DNA of 64,000 bases from Plutella xylostella (Eukaryota; Arthropoda; Insecta; Lepidoptera; Plutellidae): positions 806,001-870,000 of the forward strand of contig NC_063994.1 in NCBI RefSeq assembly GCF_932276165.1, in the 5' to 3' direction. Below the pieces are notes generated by a model. That model was not told the origin of the DNA. It did not search any database and worked only from the letters and a program-made list of their open reading frames with translations. The translations under genes and the position numbers were made by a program. Below are positions 31,048 through 42,200 of the stretch, one piece after another (the first letter of the stretch is position 1; each line of letters starts with the position of its first letter).

Positions 31048-31300
31048 GAGAATAAAGTAATTTATTTGGATCAAAAGAAGTATATACAGGAAGTTTTACT
31101 TAAATATGGGATGTCAGATTGCAAACCAGTGAAGAGTCCTATGGATGCCAATGAAAAATTGAAAACTACAAATGAAAACACTAATATTTTAGATGGTGTT
31201 CCGTATCAAGAGATTATTGGATGTTTGTTATACATTTCACAAGGCACATGGCCCGATATCAGCTATGTTACTGGAATCAATGAAAAAAACATAGTGGAGT
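31048..31300 (+). pseudogene. Ty1/copia reverse transcriptase end fragment
   Basis: Reads LDQKKYIQEVLLKYGMSDCK, then PVKSPMDANEKL, PYQEIIGCLLYISQGT and PDISY, the segment that joins RT to RNase H in Copia. It lies downstream of the RNase H piece at 30090, the reverse of the natural order, so the locus is rearranged. The frame runs into P-type sequence near 31300. Confidence 0.75.
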
Positions 31301-31762
31301 TAAGAAATAGTGAAACTACCAAAACGCCACAGAATTTGCGCTCTTCTATTTGACGAAATGTCCCTGGCACCTGGAGTAACCTATGACAGAAATAGGGATG
31401 AAATCATAGGCTTTAATGATGATGGGAAACAAAAAGAAAAAGTAATTTGTGACCATGCCTTGGTTTTTATGGTAAGGGGAATAATAAAAAAAAATAAACA
31501 GCCAATAAGCTACACTTTTTGTCGCAGCTCTACAAAAACAATGAGTTTAAAAGAGCAAATAAAAGAGGTATATGGAGAAATTAAAAAAAACTGGCATGCG
31601 TGTTGTGGCCACTGTTTGTGATCAGGGAGCCACTAACAGAGCTGCCATAAACAGTCTTCTAGAAGACACAAGAACCACATGCATTAAAGAAGATAAAGGG
31701 TGGTTACTTCGACATCACTTGCATTGGGATTTTTGGCAGGTAATTTTTTTTTTCATTCATAC

Positions 31763-31862
31763 AGGGTGTAAATGACATGCTTCCCGCAAAACTAAATCAA
31801 TTGTAAGTTTGACCAGTACATACTGTGGTAACATTTACCGGGAGCATGTACTTTACACCTGT
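31763..31862. mobile_element. Small inverted-repeat element
   Basis: ACAGGGTGTAAATGACATGC and its diverged reverse GCATGTACTTTACACCTGT bracket about 100 bp. Confidence 0.45.
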
Positions 31863-31913
31863 ATTGTATATTACACTTACATATCTCTGTGTCTTTGTTC
31901 GGCCATATAATAT

Positions 31914-32300
31914 CATCATCACGACCCATTACGTCCCCACTGCTGGGGCACGGGTCTCCTTCCAATGAAGGAAGGGTTTAGGCCTAGTCCACCACGCTGG
32001 CCTAGTGCGGGTTGTTGGACCCCAACACAAGCAAGCTTGTGCTGAGAGAGTTGTCGGGTAAGTGGGCAACCCGACTGTCAGATGTTTTCAAGCCGCCCGA
32101 AGGCCTCTGACTAGGCTTAACGACTGCTGCCGAAGCAGCAACCGGGACCCACGGCTTAACGTGCCGTCCGAAGCACGGAAGCGTCCAGAAAAGCACCACT
32201 TGAAATTGGTCACCCATCCAATGGCTGACCGTGTCAGTTGTTGCTTAACCTCAGCGATCAGTAACGATCCCTGAGGCCCGCTCGACTACGGACGCTTCAT
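31914..32300 (-). mobile_element. 5S-rRNA-derived SINE, reverse copy, 9-bp duplication
   Basis: A full 387-bp copy on the minus strand, flanked by ATATAATAT at 31905-31913 and 32301-32309. The head again has GTTAAGCAAC and GGATGGGTGACC, and the tail is TGATGATG. Very similar to 26502-26888, so both are fairly recent. Confidence 0.85.
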
Positions 32301-33484
32301 ATATAATATGAGATGATTATTATATGTAACTTTTCTTATATTTCAGAATGTGGAAAATTACCAGATGAATGTAAACACACTGCAAGGTTACTACGTCTTT
32401 TTGACGACCTGTTTGATTCAATTAATGGCAGTTATCACCAGGTAATGAATGGAAAAGTGTACAGGGCGGCAGTTACGCCAAAGTGCCAAAGTCACCTCAC
32501 CAGGCACTCTGGAGACGAAGCCTTAAAGTTTTAAAATCAATTAAGTTTTGTGACAAAGCCGGCCGTACTGTATCCGTACCTTCCGTACAGAGTTGGATTA
32601 AAACGAGAGAAGAATAGAAAAATTGTTTCAGCTCTTAAAATCAATGGGTATAGACTCCATTTTGCTGAGAAACCTAAACCAAGACCCACTGGAAAACTTT
32701 TTTGGAGCTATTCGGTCACATGGCCAAAGCAACACAATGCCCAATGCATTCGCATTTGAAGCCGCCTATAAATTATTATTAATAAATAACTTAAGTTCTG
32801 CCCATTCTGTTGGGGCGAACTGTGAAAGCGACGGAGTGCAGTGCCTACAGTCATTAAAATATTTAATAGAAAAACTAAACAATAAAAATACCACAAGTAT
32901 TTTTGAAATCAATGCGAAGCATATCAGCATTGATGAAGTAAATACAAATGAAATGATTGTACACTACTCGTACCGAGGTGGAAAGGACGGCAGCGATTGC
33001 TTATTGCAGTGGGTGGCTAGTGACCAGGGTCCAAAAATGTTGTTTTAAGAGCTGTCAAACATGTAAAAAAGATTTTGTAAGTGAAGTACGACAAAATTTT
33101 CATAAAAACATTGAATGCAGGGAATATGAGAACAAAAGCTGGCTTTGTTACCCCACAAGAGAGGTGTTCGATTGTTTTTCACAGCTGGAAAACATTATTA
33201 ACATTGTGCTGTCAGATAAATGTTACTTAAAAAATATATCAAATTATATAAAACTGATAATTGAAACCAATGTTAATTTTAATTTCATTTCTTGTGGGGA
33301 ACACAAAACTATTAACATTGATTTTCTAATAAATAAAGCAATTAAGTTTTTCATTCATACCTGGTGTACCACCGTTAACCAGATTTTAACAGGCAAACTG
33401 TCCTGTTTTAACGAAAAAGATAAAATTAAGAAAAGTGCTTTCGAGTATTATATAAAAAATATCATATCATCTTGTTTTATTTAA

Positions 33485-33860
33485 TCATATACATCATTTT
33501 TGTCGGTTTATTATCTGAATAAGACTGCATAATGAATGTCTGTTTTATATTCAATCTGCTAAATTATATTATTTTCTCCTTCTGGTAAGGAAATCTGTCA
33601 GCAGATTGAATAAAAAACAGGCATTAATAGAACAGCTATACAATACAGGTTACCTACCTACCTACACGTATAGTATGGCATGATTAGTTCTATGTTTAAT
33701 TTATAGATGGCGCTCATCTGCGTGCATCTTGAGTCAACAGTCTATTTCCGATTAATCTATAGTAGTCTTTGCGGCAGTGGCTGGAGCTTAAGCGCCACTG
33801 CCGCATGTGCAGGTATGAACTGCGCCTTAAGTGGTACATGGGCGAATATATGTACAGAAA
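33485..33860. other. Spacer with one hairpin
   Basis: An imperfect inverted repeat, CTGTTTTATATTCAATCTGC near 33540 and GCAGATTGAATAAAAAACAG near 33600, may be a small MITE. Nothing else recognised. Confidence 0.4.
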
Positions 33861-34622
33861 GGGTTCCACTCATCTGGCATAATCTTTATTGACCAAAACT
33901 CATTTCGCATAACTCGTATGGTCTAAACTTTTTTGGCCGAACCATCACTTTGCCAAGACTTATGTGGCATAAGGCTCGTTTCGTCTAAAACTCTTTAGGC
34001 ACAATCTTTAAACACCTAAGTTTCGTTTGCTCAAATTTATGTTCGTCTATAACCTATGTATAATCTTGTTTCTCCTAATGTTATCTTAATAAATAATATA
34101 TTAAGTATGTAGTAAATATACAAATTGTGGTATTTTTCTCCTACATCCCGAAAATCACGATATTGTATGATCAAAAAATCGAAAGTTAACGACCAATATA
34201 CCTAATTATTACAAACCCCATGAGATCGAAACCTAAAAATAGGTGCGACGACGAGCAAAGCGAGGAGGAGCGTGTTAGGTGCACATGTTCATCAAAACCA
34301 AAGCGGAGCGCAGCGAAGCGGAGCGGAGCGTTTTCCAAACAGCGGAAACAATACAAGGCACCAGTTTGCGCTATGTAGGGAGACGCTCCGTCAAAGTTAA
34401 AGCCAAACGAATATTATTACTTTGTATAAACCTATGCCATAGCATTATTAGGCTATTCAAGATTTGGCCATACCATTATTAGGCTAAACAATGTTATGCG
34501 AAATAACTTTTTACTAAACGAGATTTATGCCATACGATTTTCGGCGTAACGAGACTTTGACCAAACGTTACTATGCAATACGAGATTAGGCAAAAAAATC
34601 TTATGCCAAAAAAGGTAGAACC
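33861..34622 (-). mobile_element. Non-autonomous element with 9-bp target duplication, copy 2
   Basis: Reverse-complement relative of 636-1335, flanked by perfect GTACAGAAA at 33852-33860 and 34623-34631. It contains an extra AT-rich stretch of roughly 70-75 bp near 34078-34146, bracketed by TCTCCTA words, which copy 1 lacks. Confidence 0.85.
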
Positions 34623-34631
34623 GTACAGAAA

Positions 34632-34962
34632 CAATGTTTTAAGATGTTTGCCCAGTGACGCCACCACGTTCCGACGCCTCCTTCGTCACATCCATAGGGT
34701 GTACCCAGGGTACGGGAGGCGCGGCATTAAAATAAGGCTATGACGATGCCGATGCCCCAATACCCCCCGACGATAACCTGACCCTGTTCTTCATACATCC
34801 GGTCCTGATCTCACTCCGTTTATACCTCCTGCCCCCTCATCTCATACCGTGCAATGCTTCTCACTTCTCGGCTGCTTTATCTCTTCGTTTACACCTCTTG
34901 TCGATTAATGTTTGAATACCTACGCATCCCAAAAAAAAGTCCTGTAACACTTTGACAAATTA
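34632..34962. other. Unrecognised, partly coding-like
   Basis: A frame near 34645-34740 reads SDATTFRRLLRHIHRVYPGY and ends at TGA. It may be an old TE scrap. No family assigned. Confidence 0.25.
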
Positions 34963-34965
34963 TAA

Positions 34966-35962
34966 TGCCTAATCCAGATTCACGCCGAGAAGGCTCGGCG
35001 AGAGGTTCGTCGAGACTTCTCGCGTTCTCGGTAAACCATCCACACTCACGGTGTGGTCTCACTTGTGTTCTCGTCGTTGTCCGGCATGGACGTCGGTTTT
35101 GGTGCAGCTGCTATACTATTGTGTGTACGTAGTAGTACGTACATTATACCATTTTCCAGAACCAATGATATGGGGGACGTTTTCATGACGTTTTGAGTTT
35201 GGCAGTTTTAGAGATGTCCGAGAGTAAAATTCTATCGACTTGTACCTATCGATATTTGTACGGGTCAATTTGTATGTGTCAGATTAAACACCGACATTGA
35301 TGATCAGTTCATCTTGCAAACAATCTATCCGAGCCAAATAGTCACAGTCCTGTAATATAATTCTTTTTGTTCTATCAAATTATACGAAGGATATCGATGA
35401 ACTACATGAAGGTAGATTATTAATAAAATATATTAAAATTGTTATTATTCTGAGAGGCAGCATGAGAGAGATATGCACTCTGATTAAAAACATCATAGTT
35501 TGTTTTAAAGCTGTTGATGAGAAAGTAAGTAAGAAATACTATATACCTACTTACTATAATACAATGTAAAAAATTCTAATATTTTATCGATTTCAGAACG
35601 TCGACTTTGATGTGTCCCGTCTCTAGTACGTTTCATTTTACCAAAGTGTGTACTCAAGAAATATATATTATCTGTGGTCGTTGTCAATAAAATGACAGAT
35701 TTTGCAATAGTATTCATGCGTTAAATGGAAAATTTTAAAGTGTCACCCATATCATTGGTTCTGGAAAATGGTATAACGCGAGAACGATTGAGAGTGTGAT
35801 GTTTGAATTATCTTTCTCACCCGTGAAATCCCTTTGTCTCGGGCTTCAAGACCGACACCGATCGGAGAACACCCGAGCGAGAGAACGAGAAGGCGAGAAA
35901 CTCATCACACTCTTGCGTCTCGGGTGTTCTCGGGTCTTCTCGGCGTGAGTCTGAATGAGGCA
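34966..35962. mobile_element. 997-bp non-autonomous element (TAA duplication)
   Basis: Ends TGCCTAATCCAGATTCACGC and GCGTGAGTCTGAATGAGGCA are inverted, and TAA flanks both sides (34963-34965, 35963-35965). Subterminal GAGAAC/CTCGG words abound. Another inverted-repeat element is nested at 35147-35776. PIF/Harbinger-like by its duplication. Confidence 0.75.
35147..35776. mobile_element. Nested inverted-repeat element
   Basis: TACCATTTTCCAGAACCAAT and ATTGGTTCTGGAAAATGGTA are perfect complements at the two ends, continuing through GATATGGG. About 630 bp, AT-rich, no transposase. Confidence 0.75.
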
Positions 35963-35965
35963 TAA

Positions 35966-36407
35966 CAGCCAAACTACTAATATTAGAGAAAAGTTTATTT
36001 CACAAATATTGCTTGAAATGATGTAACTTATCATATTTTATCTCACCAACCAAAGTGTAAATATGTAAAAAAAACTAGATCATTCAAAAAGAGTCCCTGG
36101 TGTGTTTTAAAAATAAAGTGTCAATAGAGTCGAATACACGCATTCGAGAGAAAAGTTTATTGACATGATACGTTTGTATTGACATAATACGTAAAAATAT
36201 CGAAATTAAAATAGGTAGTCTCTGGGCGGTGACTAGTCGTTCTATTGCTAATTGCAATGGCGCGTAAACAGTCAACGAACCACTCAAATATGCTCCATAT
36301 TGCAATACAATAAAGTTAAATTTGTATTTTAAGTATATGACATGAACATGACACAAGTTGCTCTTTCTAACTTTTTGTGTTTGTGGCGGACTCCTAGCCA
36401 CTAGTTC
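35966..36407. other. no recognisable feature
   Basis: AT-rich. Open frames on the minus strand here are low-complexity and not supported as genes. Confidence 0.4.
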
Positions 36408-36700
36408 AGATGATGATAAAGATAAAGAAACATTTATTCGACACATAGACAGCAACAACAACAAAAAGAAAAATACAGACTTAAAGAAAAGAAATACATA
36501 TACAAAATAACAAGGACCAAAAAATAATAATAAAAAATTAACATGAGGCAAGAACAAAAATACAGGCAAAATATAAAACAATAACACAACGGGTTGCTGT
36601 CCGGAGTGTCGAAACGGCACCAGCTCAGCATGAGCTGTGGACAGTAAGGCCACAGCGCTGATTTTCAGCTGGTCCTTTTAAGTGACCTCAGTCACGTACA
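36408..36700 (-). mobile_element. 3' end of a jockey-like LINE
   Basis: On the minus strand a GC-rich block (CTGTCCACAGCTCATGCTGA then GGTGCCGTTTCGACACTCCG) runs into an A/T-rich UTR and ends AATAAATG with TTTATC repeats at 36415. This terminal structure fits a severely 5'-truncated non-LTR retrotransposon. Confidence 0.5.
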
Positions 36701-37019
36701 CGAGTACCTACTTAACTAAGTACAAACAAAAAAAAATTAATAACATATAAGTATAGGTATATGGGACGAGTGTGTTGTGTGATTACTGTTATGAGTGTGT
36801 ATGGTAAGTAAATAAATAATGCAGCTTACATTAAAAATAGATAGGTATGTGTGTGTAAATTCTGTAAAAAATAAATAGTACTTGTTAAAAAATAATAATA
36901 ATATATATACTAATTCCATTAATAATACATAAATATTACAAAAGGTATCAGTAACATAAATACTAAATACAGAGCAAAATAAATATGTAATAGTGCGATG
37001 CGAAAAAGTAGAGCCATTG
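36701..37019. other. AT-rich spacer
   Basis: No gene or repeat recognised. Confidence 0.4.
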
Positions 37020-37215
37020 GGGGTAGACGAGTTCTCGAGTGGAGACCATGAACAGGCAAAAGCAGCGTGGGACGCCCTCCTGCCCGCTGGACTGACGACC
37101 TCAGGCGGGTGGGGGGTAGTGGTTGGATGAGGAAGGCCGAGGACCGAGTGTTGTGGCGCTCCTTGGGAGAGGCCTATGTCCAGCAGTGGATGATTATTGG
37201 CTGATGATGATGATG
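37020..37215 (+). mobile_element. 3' end of an RTE-type LINE
   Basis: Encodes the C-terminus PPARWTDDLRRVGGSGWMRK, then EDRVLWRSLGEAYVQQW, and stops near 37200, followed by a TGATGA tail typical of RTE elements. A second, more decayed copy is at 41110-41310. Confidence 0.65.
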
Positions 37216-37221
37216 AAATTT

Positions 37222-37360
37222 AAGTACCACCAACCCACACTGGACTTGACCAGCATGGTAGGAAATGGTCCAAGCTTAGGAAGGCAGTTTGGATTTTGGA
37301 TATATACACAAAGGTTCCTTAGAGAGCCACTTCCAAACCCACTGAGAATAGATGTAGAAC
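37222..37360 (+). mobile_element. SINE body fragment
   Basis: Matches the body and 3' part of the SINE at 2786 (GGTCCAAGCTTAGGAAGGCA, then a diverged tail GAGAATAG). The head is missing. Confidence 0.65.
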
Positions 37361-37477
37361 CAAAAAATATCAAACAAATATTAAACCACAAAATAAATAA
37401 ATAAAAATCTAAAGAAAAAGTGTAAACAAACTATCAATACAGGAACAAAAAGTTAAACCCCGTTATAACCTGCCCAC

Positions 37478-37575
37478 CAAACTGCACTAGGCCAGCGTGG
37501 TGGATTTGGCCTAAAACCCATCCTTGATTGAAAGGAGACCCGTGCCCCAGCAGTGGGGACATGATGGGTTGTGAT
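37478..37575 (+). mobile_element. 5S-derived SINE, 3' fragment
   Basis: CACTAGGCCAGCGTGGTGG and CGTGCCCCAGCAGTGGGGAC match the 3' part of the copies at 26502 and 31914. Confidence 0.7.
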
Positions 37576-39257
37576 GAATACCTACCCTGCCACATTGATC
37601 CTTGTGAAAGGAAATGCACAACTCAATAATGCATTTTTATGTAAGACTACTTGGACTATGGGTAGTAGGTCACCTGGGGTTGCAAAGCTAACAAGTAGGT
37701 ATGGCGTCAATTGTCGTCAAATTATCCATACCACCATGTCAACTGGATACCAGAATTAAACAGGCTCCGTGTGTCCATTTGACTTGGTAGATGGTGGGTG
37801 AGCTTTATAACAATAATAAATTCATTATGATATGAATGAAACTCCCTTTGCTTAGTGTCACACGGCACTGTGATTAAGTCCAAACCCCTTCATTTACCGT
37901 AGTTCTACCACAAAACACATAAAAAAATCAAAGGCCAAAACGAACAGATGGAGACAAGAGTCAACCTCGAGTAAACTGGGATGCGACGCTCAACGACTAC
38001 ACATTGAATTGAAAATTGAATGAAAAATACTTAGATCACTCAAATACACTTAATAATGAGAATGAGAAGAGACCATGAAGAAACAAAGAGAAAAGGCGTT
38101 AAGTTGAGATGAGAAGTATTAGTTTTCGCAGTTTTCGATTTCATTGAAATTCCTTGACATTGACATTGATTCTTCATGATTGACACCACAGATTAGACAG
38201 CCTATGTACTATAGTACAGATAGGTATCTGCCATAGAACAGTCCGGTCGTTAGTGAGCTTGTACACCCCACCCTGGATGACAGATGTCAGTTTTAAGCCC
38301 TCACATTGAAATGATTGCATTATATACTCTTTGTTTTATTTTTTTTACGGTGGCCGCTAGATGGCTCTGTTTCAGTTTTTATTATACCCAGTAATAAAAC
38401 AAAGCTGTAAATCTCCTGTAAATGAAACGAAAGTAGGTACAACTTATACAACAATTTATTATAAATAATATAACAAATGTTACTATCACTACATGAATAA
38501 GTGTTACAAAAGGAACAAAAATATATAACTTTTCTTTGTACAAGAGGGTACATAATTAACTTATCAATATTCTATACAATAATAAAATAAGCGTTGTGGT
38601 ATTATTTTGTACAATAAGGTTAAAACAGTTAATAAAACAATGATTACATAGGTATATTAAAGATCCATAGTGCAATTTACCTAAATTAAATTTATTAATA
38701 GAGCAAGTACAAAAATACAGCTTTAAATTTAACTAAATATCGGTCACTTATGAATTAACAACTTAAGTAAACTAAAACAGTTTTAAAATAACTAAATTAA
38801 TAGCACTTAAAATTAATTTACCACTTACAATGCACAAACAAAAATATACATCACCTAATTATAAAAAATACATTCTTCAGCGATTGCCAATATTTACCAA
38901 AATTTAATAAATACTTATGATTTGTGCTTGTACAAAAATAAAGCTTTAAAAACTGAATAAGTGCCTTTTACAATGAATTAACAACTTAAATATATTATAT
39001 GTTATTCAAAATAGTAAGTAAACAAAAATACAGTTAAGACATTAACAAAGTCACTTAAAATTAATTTACAACTTCAAATTCATTAACATAATAACAGCTA
39101 ATTAATCATTAACTTATTATAAAAGAAATACAATTCATGTTAAATAAGTGAATTAAAAATAATAACAATGTAAAATCTTATAAAATATATCAACTAACTA
39201 ATACTGCTAGGCGATCTGAAACAAAAAATACGATTTAACAATGATTATAAAGTCAAC
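37576..39257. other. AT-rich region downstream of the THAP gene
   Basis: No gene. From about 38430 to 39250 the sequence is very AT-rich with recurring AAATACAGTTTA-like and TACAATGAATTAACAAC words, perhaps a degenerate repeat. It may include the 3'UTR of the minus-strand gene ending at 39258. Confidence 0.4.
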
Positions 39258-42200
39258 CTACTTTTTAACTCTTAACGTAGTATATTTTTTTAATGCAATT
39301 TCTTGCATAGGGGTCATAGATGATGATGACATTTTGCCTAAAAATGACCCTTTCATAATTTTATTGATACAATTGCACCAATTGTGAATTTGAACTCGGC
39401 ACACCAGACTGACAAACATATCTAGTAGTTCTCGACAATGCTGACTACATCCCAACCAGCTTACATCTGCTGATTTTAGAAATTCTACTTTAATATATTT
39501 TACTACACTCTTTTGGTGACTATGATATTCTAAATATTGATTAATGCAAGTTACTAATTTCCGGAACAAAATGATAAATTTAGTATTTGGATACTTTAAG
39601 TTTCTTCCCTTTAAAAGCCTACGCTCTCTTTGTGTAACCCAGTCATGTACATCAGTAATTTCGGTAGTCAACATTGTTTTTCGACAATCAGTGCAAGGTA
39701 TCTTTTTAATAAGTTGGCGTGATACAAATCCGGCAGTGAAGGCAGAAGAGCGGACGTTCTGCGTCTCCTCGCGCGCCTGCTGCAGCAGCGACGGCGACGG
39801 AGATGCTCGCGGCTCACGGGAAGGGCCTGCAACAGGCAAACTAGCTGGAGCACCATGGACTTCGAACATTAATCCCTTATTAAAGATAGCCTCCCCCATA
39901 TCCTCCTCGCAATTAGAGTTCGGAGAATGTGGGCCGAGGACATCAGTCACTAACAGAGACTTAAAGGAGCAGATGAACGAATAAGGGTCAGGATTAACAT
40001 TCCTATAATTAAGTGCGCGTATTCGGCCAAAAAAATTCTCTAACGGGTCCTGATTTAAATTACGAGTGTAAAAAAAGCTTACACCCATATCTTTAAGCTC
40101 AACCCACAAATTTATAAAACTTTCTAATGTTGTTATCCAGTTTTTTACACTGGGTACCCTTTTTCGATCACCAACATTAGTATCTACATAGTATAGATCC
40201 TGCAAAACTCTAATACTCTCCTTCCAAAAGTCCAGATGTTTGCACTCTCCATTTATTTCTTTAACCGGTCCTCGCATCTTGCCGGGAGCCGAGCCACCAC
40301 GGGACCTGTAATTTATCAAATTTTACTTACATATTTATTCTCGAAAATATTTGAAGTGTAGGTATTGTTCAGATAAATATCAAAACTATATCCATGTACA
40401 TCATTCATGAAATTTTGACGCTCTACCTTACCTATGAATTTTTTCCACGTGGGCAAAGAGGAAAACACCATGAGGAAACTTGTAATTGGTATGATCATAT
40501 ATTTTTTATTCGCGCAAAATAATATTTTAAGTTAAAGCAATACAAAAGCAATGTTATGATATATTTTCGATATCTATAATAGTTTTAGCGATATAGGTTT
40601 TTAAATGTTTCCTGTTTCACAATGTCTGATAATGGCTACCTGTCGGTTAAAATACAAGCTGTCACACTCTATCATTATTTTTTAGACAGTGACAGCATGT
40701 CTTTTAACCGATAGGTTAAAAGACAGGCCATTATCCAGACATTGTGAAACAGGCCCTTATTACTATAGCATTTTTAATATTTATATAGGTATTTACCCGT
40801 TCACGCTGTCAAATACTCGATCAAAAAATAGGACTGCTTCCGCAGTATTCTTCATGGTTGAACTAACCAACGAACCATCTGCATGCGTGCCTGAGGGAAA
40901 AAATATAATTTAATTAGTATGCTATTAATCGTAACATATTAATAGCGCTCCTAAAGTAGCTCAGAGTGCTATGGAGACAGCTATGCTTAGGGTTTCTCTG
41001 ATGGATCGTATCAGAAATGAGGTTATCCGTTAGAGGACTAAGGTTACCGATATAGCTGTCAAATATGCAATCTGAAGTCTGCTGGTCATATCTGCCGAAA
41101 AACCGATAACCGTTAGGGTATACGAGTTCTCGAGTGGAGACCAGGAACAGGCAAATGCAGCGTGGGACGCCCTCCTACCAGCTGGACCGACGACCTTAGG
41201 CGGGTAGCCGGTAGTGGCTGGACGCGGAAGGCCGGGGACAGAGTGTTTTGGCGCTCCTTGGGAGAGGTCTATGTCCAGCAGTGGATTAGCTGACGATGAT
41301 GATGACATTATGCCCTCTAAAGCATCCATCACAGCACTACCGAGGTGCATATAATGATACCTGATCTTCATACAGTGAAATTAGGGCCTCCCCGAAAATA
41401 ACCCAATTTTCGTGGTCCATACGCTTGGCGGGCGCGTTGGAGAAATTACTTAACATTAATTATAAAATGATTTTTTAAACAAATATGTACCCCTGCCGGT
41501 CGAACTCAGAACCCTTGGCACAGCGGTCAAAAGTTAGAAACCAATGCGCATCAGGTCGTCATCTCCGGCACGGGTCTCATTCCAATGAAGGAAGGGTTTA
41601 GGCCTAATGCACCACGCTGGCCTAGTGCGGGTTGGTGATTGTGCTGAGAGAGTTACCGGGTAAGTGGGCAACCAGATGTTTTCAAGCTGCCCAAAGGCCT
41701 TCTCTGACTAGGTTTAATGATCTGCCTATTATCTTACACTAATAATAACCATTTAGCACTAGAATAATATTAGAAAAATAGCCTATAGTAGAGAACAACA
41801 CTTTTTATTGCAGATATTTGAACATTTTCATCGACGTGATGAAAATAACAAGTCTTTAGTAGTTTAATAAACGAAAATATACAAACCATAATTGGATGTA
41901 AACAAGAGCATTGCAGCGGTTCGCTCGCTGAGGACTTGTGTACAGTTTTTAACTTTCATTTTCCTTATTTTATCTGGGATGACATGTTCATCTGTTAATT
42001 TATGAAGCATTCTAATTTCTCCTACGTGGCAGTCATTTTTGTACACTTCGACAATGTCACTCCATCTAGCTATATTTCCTTTAAACATCATATCTTTGTT
42101 TAAAAAGTTATTCCGTATCCCTTTAATGAGGTGCGGAGGGTCGAAAATTATGTTCAGCGCATGACCATCAATCTCCACTTTGTTATCTGAAAAAGACATA

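Larger units (their letters stand above)
31305..33484 (+). pseudogene. P-element/THAP9-type transposase, plus strand, dead
   Basis: Starts inside the catalytic domain: ICALLFDEMSLAPGVTYD (first Asp), DHALVFMVRGI, and after a shift near 31572 VVATVCDQGATNRAAINSL (second Asp). A possible exon from 32346 gives DECKHTARLLRLFDDLFDSI. NLNQDPLENFFGAIRSHG near 32672 carries the presumed Glu, and a C-terminal domain continues to 33484. Several shifts are present, the N-terminus with any THAP domain is missing, and no counterpart is seen of the central exon at 41887-42186 in the related minus-strand gene. A 5S SINE (31914-32300) sits in an intron-like gap. It is clearly related to the gene at 39258-46903 but divergent. 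Confidence 0.8.

Noticed and set aside
36084..36653. 189-codon minus-strand open frame
   Set aside because: Low-complexity Phe/Leu/Ser-rich translation of an A/T-rich LINE tail, with no domain. The LINE 3' end explains the sequence.
39544..39984. 146-codon plus-strand open frame
   Set aside because: Antisense shadow of the last exon of the THAP gene.
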